Shown in pieces: positions 58,036-64,000 of a stretch of 64,000 bases of DNA (its first letter is position 1; each line of letters begins with the position of its first letter). The stretch comes from Frateuria_A sp035944355 (GTDB lineage: Bacteria > Pseudomonadota > Gammaproteobacteria > Xanthomonadales > Rhodanobacteraceae): contig NZ_DASZBH010000014.1 in NCBI RefSeq assembly GCF_035944355.1, forward strand, positions 310,001 to 374,000, given 5' to 3'. Under the pieces are notes generated by a model. It did not search any database. It saw only the letters and a program-made list of their open reading frames with translations, and had not been told where the DNA came from. The translations under genes were made by a program, and so were the position numbers.

Positions 58036-58320
58036 CTATTTCACGTGGATGGTAATCCTGCGGGAGACTACCGGCGCGCATCGGCACGTGATCGGCACCT
58101 TCCAGCTCCAGCGTACTGGATCCGGGCACGAGCTTGAGCACGGTTTCTGGCCGGCCGGCGGAAGGTCGGATATGTCGACCAGCAGGTGGTGGTGGCCAGT
58201 GTGCTGCTTGTCCACCCCAGCCGGCGCCACGTCCATGAATCCGAAGCGGACCGTGACCTCGCGCCCAACGGTGGCGCCATCCGTTTCATGGCGCGGCTCC
58301 GCCTCGGGCGGGCCAGCATG
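58036..58320 (-). pseudogene. DUF4399 gene remnant with frameshifts
   Basis: On the minus strand one frame gives DGATVGREVTVRFGFMDVAPAGVDKQHTGHHHLLVDISDLPPAGQ, the DUF4399 core (GHHHLLID-type). The frame then continues as nonsense while the next frame reads VLKLVPGSSTLELEGADHVPM. The first frame resumes as PVVSRRITIHVK and stops at 58036. The usual HFGGGQTE segment is missing, about 15-20 residues. No start with a signal peptide is visible. So the gene has at least two indels and a truncated N-terminus. A sequencing error could explain one, not all. Confidence 0.65.
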
Positions 58321-58419
58321 CCGTGCGGCGCGGGCTTGCGTCATGCCGTGGTCACCGGCCCGCCACCGGCGCGCAACGCGCCGGTCCGAAGCTGTCCCCA
58401 ACCGCGATGGGGACTTGCA

Positions 58420-59577
58420 ATGCGCATCGGCATCGTCAGCGAAACCTATCCGCCACAGATCAACGGCGTCGCGCTGACCGTGCATGGGCTCGCGGCCGGA
58501 CTGGCCGCGCGCGGGCACAGCATCGAACTGGTGCGCCCGCGCCAGCGCGATGCGTTCGAGGATGAGCCGGGCATCCTGGTCCAGGAAGTACACGGCATGG
58601 CGCTCCCGCGCTATCCCGGCCTGCGCATGGGGCTGCCCGCGGGCCGCCTGCTGCGCGAGCGCTGGCGTCGCCTGCGGCCGGATGCGTTGTACATCGCCAC
58701 CGAAGGCCCGCTCGGCCACTCCGCCCTGCGCGCGGCGCTGCGGCTGGACATTCCCGTGGCCACCGGCTTCCACACCCGCTTCGACACCTATGCCGCGCAC
58801 TATGGCCTGGGCGTGCTCGGGCCGGCCGTGCGGCGCTACCTGCTTGGCTTCCATCGCCGGGCCGACGCCACGCTGGTGCCCACCGACGCGCTGGCCGCGG
58901 AGCTGCGCGGCCTTGGCCTCGGCAATGTGCAGTTGCTGCGCCGCGCGGTGGATACCGCGCAGTTCCATCCGGCCTGGCGCGACCCGGCGCTGCGCGCCGG
59001 CTGGGGCGCCGACGGAAGCACGCCGGTGGTGCTGTACGTAGGACGCATCGCGGCGGAGAAGAACCTGGCGCTGGCCGTCGAAGCCTTTCGGGCCATCCAG
59101 CAGCGCATGCCCGCGGCGCGCTACGTGTGGGTGGGCGACGGACCCGAACGCACCGCGCTGGCGGCAGCGAATCCCGATTTCATCTTCGCCGGCGCGCAGC
59201 GCGGCGAATCGCTGGCGCGTCACTACGCCAGCGCGGACGCGTTCCTCTTTCCCAGCCTGAGCGAAACCTTCGGCAACGTGATCCTCGAGGCGCTTGCCGC
59301 AGGGCTGCCGGTGGTGGCGTTCGACCAGGGCGCCGCGCACGATCACCTGCGCCACGGGCACAACGGCTACGGCATCGCACCGGGCGACACGGAGGGTTTC
59401 ATTGCCGCCGCTGCAACGCTGGCATGCAACCCGGGTCTGATAAGGCACATGGGACGTGCCGCACGGGCCAGCGTCGAGCGGCTGTCGCCCGATGCCGTAT
59501 TGCGCGAATTCGAAACACTGCTGTACGGGCTTGCACGCGGGGAGAGTCCGGTCCATGGCATCTGCGCCCACGCCTGA
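58420..59577 (+). CDS. GT4 family glycosyltransferase (group 1)
   Basis: A 385-residue GT-B fold enzyme from the ATG at 58420, with GGGGAC 7 bp upstream. The N-terminal domain begins MRIGIVSETYPPQINGVALTVHGLAAGLAARGH (loop typical of GDP-mannose-dependent alpha-mannosyltransferases such as MgtA/PimB-like). The C-terminal donor site includes VLYVGRIAAEKNL, FLFPSLSETFGNVILEALAAGLPVVAFDQGA with the EX7E pattern. It probably makes a glycolipid. It overlaps the PAP2 gene by 23 bp. Confidence 0.88.
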   Translation: MRIGIVSETYPPQINGVALTVHGLAAGLAARGHSIELVRPRQRDAFEDEPGILVQEVHGMALPRYPGLRMGLPAGRLLRERWRRLRPDALYIATEGPLGHSALRAALRLDIPVATGFHTRFDTYAAHYGLGVLGPAVRRYLLGFHRRADATLVPTDALAAELRGLGLGNVQLLRRAVDTAQFHPAWRDPALRAGWGADGSTPVVLYVGRIAAEKNLALAVEAFRAIQQRMPAARYVWVGDGPERTALAAANPDFIFAGAQRGESLARHYASADAFLFPSLSETFGNVILEALAAGLPVVAFDQGAAHDHLRHGHNGYGIAPGDTEGFIAAAATLACNPGLIRHMGRAARASVERLSPDAVLREFETLLYGLARGESPVHGICAHA

Positions 59578-60097
59578 GTTGCCGCGCTTCGCGCTGGACC
59601 TGAAGGTCTGCGTGCTCGCCAATCGCTGGGGTACGCGGCGCGCGGTCGGGGCGGCGTTCGGCATCGTCAGCCGCCTGGGCGACGGCATGTTCTGGTACGC
59701 ACTGATGCTGGCGCTCGCGTTGGCCGACGGCAGACGCGGCGTCAGCGCCGCGGCCCACATGGCGGCGACCGGGCTGGTCGCGCTGCTGCTCTATCGCGTG
59801 CTCAAGCGCTGGACGCGCCGGCCACGGCCATTCCACGCCTGCCCGGGCGTGGTCGCGCACGTGGCGCCGCTGGACGAATTCAGCTTTCCCTCCGGACACA
59901 CCCTGCAGGCCGTGGGCTTCACGATCGTGGCGCTGGCCTGGTATCCGGCGCTGGCGCCGCTGCTGCTCGGCTTCACCTCGCTGGTGGCGATGTCGCGCGT
60001 GGTGCTCGGCTTGCACTACCCGAGCGACGTGCTGGCGGCGATCGGTCTGGGCAGCGTGCTCGGCGGCGTCTCGCTGCGGCTCGCCGGCCTCATCTAG
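59555..60097 (+). CDS. PAP2 superfamily phosphatase
   Basis: A 180-residue membrane protein from the ATG at 59555 (an earlier ATG at 59456 is inside the glycosyltransferase). The three phosphatase motifs are KRWTRRPRPF (KX6RP), FPSGHT (PSGH) and SRVVLGLHYPSD (SRX5HX3D). Helices flank them. It is a lipid phosphatase, acting on phosphatidic acid, undecaprenyl diphosphate or a similar lipid. The overlap with the GT4 gene suggests one glycolipid pathway. Confidence 0.9.
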   Translation: MASAPTPELPRFALDLKVCVLANRWGTRRAVGAAFGIVSRLGDGMFWYALMLALALADGRRGVSAAAHMAATGLVALLLYRVLKRWTRRPRPFHACPGVVAHVAPLDEFSFPSGHTLQAVGFTIVALAWYPALAPLLLGFTSLVAMSRVVLGLHYPSDVLAAIGLGSVLGGVSLRLAGLI

Positions 60098-60205
60098 CGC
60101 AAGCGCCGCAACCCGGCCCGGAATCCGTCGACAGCGATACCGCAACGCTGGTCAGTTCTTGCCCACGCCGTCGCTTCACGCTTGCCGATCAGCAGGATAG
60201 GCAAT

Positions 60206-60254
60206 CTATCCACAGGCTTGCCCCAGCCGGCTCCACAGCCATTGTGGAAAAGTC
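60206..60254. repeat. Copy 1 of a 49-bp TCCACA/TGTGGA array (DnaA-box-like)
   Basis: It contains CTATCCACAGG, a central TCCACA, 5 bases, then TGTGGAAAAG. The spacing is the same as in the copy at 60344-60392. The reverse of TGTGGAAAA (60243-60251) matches the relaxed DnaA box TTWTNCACA; CTATCCACA is one mismatch from TTATCCACA. It lies in a gene-free convergent spacer. Confidence 0.7.
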
Positions 60255-60343
60255 ACCGATCGACGGCGCGCAGCGCGCAGCGCCGATGCGCAAAACTTCG
60301 CCAGGATGTGCCAAGTGCCTGTCGGCAAAGCGGGCTGCGCGGT

Positions 60344-60392
60344 TTGTCCACAGGCTTATCCGTAAGGCATCCACACGAGCTGTGGAAAAGCC
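60344..60392. repeat. Copy 2 of the 49-bp TCCACA/TGTGGA array (DnaA-box-like)
   Basis: It has TTGTCCACAGGCTTATCC, TCCACA, 5 bases and TGTGGAAAAG (60381-60389). About two thirds of the 49 positions match copy 1, and all TCCACA/TGTGGA half-sites are identical in place. Starts are 138 bp apart. Function unknown; DnaA binding or another dyad-binding protein are options. Confidence 0.7.
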
Positions 60393-60404
60393 GTCCGCCG
60401 AAAC

Positions 60405-60432
60405 GACGATGCCGCCCGAGGGCGGCATCGTC
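60405..60432 (-). terminator. Terminator of accD (minus strand)
   Basis: A perfect 12-bp stem GACGATGCCGCC / GGCGGCATCGTC with a 4-base loop, 17 bp past the accD stop on the minus strand. On that strand GTTTCGG follows, so the U tract is short. Confidence 0.65.
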
Positions 60433-60448
60433 ATCGCATGGGCGGCGA

Positions 60449-61318
60449 TCACGCCGCGCGCGGCGCCTTCATCAGCAGGCCGAACAGCTCGGCGAGCTTG
60501 TCGCGCATCTCGCGGCGGTCGACGATGAGGTCGATCGCGCCGTGCTCGAGCAGGAACTCCGAACGCTGGAAGCCCTCCGGCAGCGTCTCGCGCACGGTCT
60601 GCTCGATCACGCGCGGGCCGGCGAAACCGATCAGCGCCTTGGGCTCGCCGATGTTGATGTCGCCGAGCATGGCCAGGCTGGCGGACACGCCGCCGGTGGT
60701 CGGGTTGGTCATCACGCTGATGTAGGGCACGCCGGCGTCGCGCATGCGCGCCAGCGCGGCGGAGGTCTTGGCCATCTGCATCAGCGAGAACAGCGCCTCC
60801 TGCATGCGCGCGCCGCCGGTGGCGGAGAAGCACACCAGCGCGCTCTTGTCGGCCAGCGCGCGCTCGGCGGCGCGGGTGAACTTCTCGCCCACCACCGAAC
60901 CCATCGAGCCGCCCATGTAGGAGAACTCGAACGCCGCCGCGACCAGCGGGCGGCCCTTGAGACGGCCGCTCATGGTCACCAGCGCATCCTTCTCGCCGGT
61001 GGACTTCTGCGAGGCGAGGATGCGGTCGCGGTACTTCTTGGAGTCGCGGAACTTCAACGGGTCGGTCGGCTCGAGGTTCGCCCACAGCTCCTGCGTGGAG
61101 CCCTCGTCCAGCAGCGAGAACAAGCGCTCGCGTGCGCCGATCGGATGATGGTGGCCGCACTTGGGACAGACCATCAGGTTGCGCTCGAGCTCCGGCCGGT
61201 ACAGGACGGTACCGCAGCCGCCGCACTTCTCCCACACGCCCTCGGGCACCTTGCCCTTGCCGGCCGGCGCGCTGTGCGTGCGCGCACGCGGAGTCATGAT
61301 TTTCTGCAGCCAGTTCAT
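60449..61318 (-). CDS. accD: Acetyl-CoA carboxylase carboxyltransferase subunit beta
   Basis: The 289-residue protein has the AccD zinc ribbon (CGGCG and CPKCG, residues 32-54) and the crotonase-fold carboxyltransferase core: FEFSYMGGSMGSVVGEKF, SATGGARMQEALFSLMQM, TNPTTGGVSASLAMLGD and GFAGPRVIEQTVRETLPEGFQRSEFLLEHGAID. With AccA it transfers the carboxyl group from biotin to acetyl-CoA, the first step of fatty-acid synthesis. It follows trpA by 90 bp, the same order as in other gammaproteobacteria. Confidence 0.96.
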   Translation of the reverse strand: MNWLQKIMTPRARTHSAPAGKGKVPEGVWEKCGGCGTVLYRPELERNLMVCPKCGHHHPIGARERLFSLLDEGSTQELWANLEPTDPLKFRDSKKYRDRILASQKSTGEKDALVTMSGRLKGRPLVAAAFEFSYMGGSMGSVVGEKFTRAAERALADKSALVCFSATGGARMQEALFSLMQMAKTSAALARMRDAGVPYISVMTNPTTGGVSASLAMLGDINIGEPKALIGFAGPRVIEQTVRETLPEGFQRSEFLLEHGAIDLIVDRREMRDKLAELFGLLMKAPRAA

Positions 61319-61408
61319 AGTGACGCCTCTGGTGAAGCGCCCATTCTAACCGAGAACGCCGGTCGCCCCAGCGCCGCGGCGCCCCGCCCACGCGGGCGCC
61401 GTGCGGGC

Positions 61409-62205
61409 TCAGGCCGCGTCGAGCGCCGCGCGGATCGGCTGCAGGAACGTCCGGGCGCGACCGGCGGTCTCCGGCCCGGAAGCCGCGCCGGCCAGGCTCT
61501 CCACCAGCGCGCTGCCGATCACCACCGCGTCGGCGAAACCAGCGATGGCCTTGGCGCTGGCCGCGTCGCGCACGCCGAAGCCCACCGCCACGGGCGCGGC
61601 GGCGTGCTCGCGCAGACCCGCCACGCGCGAGGCGATGTCTGACGTGCTCAGCCGCGCGGCGCCGGTGATGCCGGCGAAGGACACGTAGTAGAGGAAGCCC
61701 TCGGCGGCGCCGCACAGGCGCGCCAGGCGTTCGGGCGCGGTGGTGGGTGCGGCCAGCAGGATCTGCCGCAGCCCTGCCTCGCGCAGCGGCTGCACCACGG
61801 CCGATTCCTCCATCGGGCAATCCACCAGCAGTACGCCATCGACGCCCGCCTGCACCGCCGCCTGGGCGAAGCGCGCGTAGCCGTACATCTCGATCGGGTT
61901 GAGGTAGCCCATCAGTACCACCGGGGTATCGGCATCGTGCTGGCGGAACTGGCCCACCCAGCCGAGCACGTCGGACAGGCCCACGCCCCTGGCGATCGCC
62001 CGCTCGCTGGCGTGCTGGATCACCGGGCCGTCGGCCATCGGATCGGAGAACGGCACGCCCAGCTCGATCAGGTCCGCGCCGGCCTCGACCAGCGCGTGCA
62101 TCAACGCGACCGTGTGTTCCGGCGAGGGGTCGCCCGCGGTGACGAACGGAATGAGGCCAGTGCGGCCGGCCTCCCTGAGCGCGGCGAAGCGGCGGTCGAT
62201 GCGGT

Positions 62206-62209
<4 letters not shown>
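61409..62209 (-). CDS. trpA: Tryptophan synthase alpha chain
   Basis: A 266-residue TIM barrel from the ATG at 62209, which overlaps the trpB stop by four bases. Key residues are the Glu in ADLIELGVPFSDPMADGPVIQ and the Asp in LLVDCPMEES, and the phosphate loops are GYLNPIEMYG and GFGVRDA. It converts indole-3-glycerol phosphate to indole, which tunnels to TrpB. Confidence 0.95.
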
Positions 62210-63417
<1,208 letters not shown>

Positions 63418-63502
63418 GTGAGGTTCCCGTGCAGTACCCGCGGCCGCCCGGCAGTCCGGAACGGCGGATCCCACACGCTACCGCAGGGTGGCTGAAGGAA
63501 AA

Positions 63503-63517
63503 AGCGATAAGATCGCT
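63503..63517. promoter_or_regulatory. Inverted repeat in the trpB-lysR spacer
   Basis: AGCGAT-AAG-ATCGCT, a perfect 6-bp dyad with 3 central bases, 25 bp before the lysR start. A TrpI-type binding site that acts on both divergent genes is plausible from position. Confidence 0.4.
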
Positions 63518-63542
63518 CCCATCTGTCAGCAAAACTCACACG

Positions 63543-64000
63543 ATGCCCGCCCCGCGCGACCTGCCGCCACTCAACGCCCTGCGCGCCTTCGAGGCCACCG
63601 CCCGGCTGGCCAGCGTCAGCCGCGCCGCCAGGGAACTGCACGTCACCCACGGTGCCGTCAGCCGGCAGATCCGTGTCCTGGAGGAAGCCCTGGGCCAGCC
63701 GCTGTTCGCCCGTCAGGGCCGTGGCCTCGCGCTGACCGCGCCGGGCCAGCGGCTGCGCGACGGCGCGGGCGCGGCGTTCGAGCAATTGCGCGACACCTGG
63801 CAGCGCCTGGCCGGCGCCGAGCAGGAACGGCCATTCGTGCTGGGCTGTCCAGGCAGCCTGCTGGCCCGCTGGGTCATTCCGCGGCTGGACCCGCTCGGCC
63901 GTGACCTGCCCTCGCTGAAGCTGCACCTGAGCGCTCAGGAAACGCCCTTCGAACCGGCACTGCCGGGCCTGGATGCCGCGCTGCTGCTCGCCGAGCCGCC
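63543..64000 (+). CDS. LysR-type regulator divergent from trpBA, truncated by window end
   Basis: It starts at the ATG at 63543 and runs open to the end of the window (152 full codons). The winged helix is LPPLNALRAFEATARLASVSRAARELHVTHGAVSRQIRVLEEALGQPLF, GcvA/TrpI style. The effector domain begins around residue 97 (RPFVLGCPGSLLARWVIPRL). Divergence from trpBA suggests a TrpI-like activator that responds to indoleglycerol phosphate, by analogy with Pseudomonas. The C-terminal half is outside the window. Confidence 0.85.
   Translation, partial: MPAPRDLPPLNALRAFEATARLASVSRAARELHVTHGAVSRQIRVLEEALGQPLFARQGRGLALTAPGQRLRDGAGAAFEQLRDTWQRLAGAEQERPFVLGCPGSLLARWVIPRLDPLGRDLPSLKLHLSAQETPFEPALPGLDAALLLAEP

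Noticed and set aside
57491..58141. A 216-codon minus-strand open frame
   Set aside because: It overlaps the intact exported protein gene at 57697-58014 in another frame. Only its first residues (LKLVPGSSTLELEGADHVP) are meaningful, as part of the DUF4399 remnant.

Overview
The window reads as ordinary chromosome of a high-GC (roughly two thirds G+C by eye) gammaproteobacterium of the Xanthomonadales/Lysobacterales, most likely Rhodanobacteraceae (Rhodanobacter, Dyella, Luteibacter or Frateuria type). The lineage call is inference. It rests on gene order (nudJ-mnmA-hflD, clpS-clpA next to infA, scpA-scpB-rluB, trpB-trpA-accD), on xanthomonad-type single genes (polyhydroxyalkanoic-acid-system protein, DUF6326, tandem lipoprotein phosphodiesterases, YtrA-type ABC operon) and on xanthomonad-style intergenic repeats. 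I found no insertion sequence, prophage, CRISPR array, rRNA or tRNA.

Layout. 0-12 kb: the end of xseA, an aldehyde dehydrogenase, a YdcF-like envelope protein, a YigZ/IMPACT protein, an OPT transporter, an MsbA-like exporter, a two-gene repair unit (ligase-associated exonuclease plus ATP-dependent DNA ligase), an FHA membrane protein, a PHA-system protein and infA. 12-24 kb: clpA and clpS facing nudJ-mnmA-hflD, an OxyR-like regulator divergent from aconitase acnA, a small lipoprotein divergent from fadD, and a PilZ protein. 24-32 kb: a long gene-free stretch, then scpA-scpB-rluB-arsC, a methionine/glutamine transaminase with its omega-amidase, and a LysR gene divergent from azoR. 32-45 kb: a secreted amidohydrolase; a YtrA-controlled operon (small exported protein, regulator, ABC ATPase, permease) with a clear palindromic operator on its promoter; lipoprotein and membrane proteins of unknown function; an Ada/AlkA fusion coupled to ogt; two tandem phosphodiesterase lipoproteins; and an MFS transporter.

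45-56 kb: histidine catabolism is represented by hutF and hutI, which lie on opposite strands and are separated by a GNAT-nitrilase fusion and a CLC channel. A minus-strand series follows: zur, a MerC-domain gene with a Zur-box-like site, a His-rich zinc exporter, ribosomal protein Thx, hemerythrin and an isochorismatase-like hydrolase with an unusual tail. 56-64 kb: gltX, a patch of gene decay holding two frame-broken remnants, a glycosyltransferase overlapping a PAP2 phosphatase, a convergent spacer with a duplicated array of DnaA-box-like motifs, accD, trpA, trpB and a divergent, truncated LysR gene that is probably the trpBA regulator.

Most of the window is housekeeping. The signals best worth following up are the duplicated TCCACA/TGTGGA array (60206-60392), the YtrA operator and its small exported partner (34188-34561), the Zur-like box in front of a MerC/zinc-exporter pair (54842-54854), the two-gene ligase/exonuclease unit, and the pseudogene patch at 57.4-58.3 kb. 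I did not find a convincing wholly new system.
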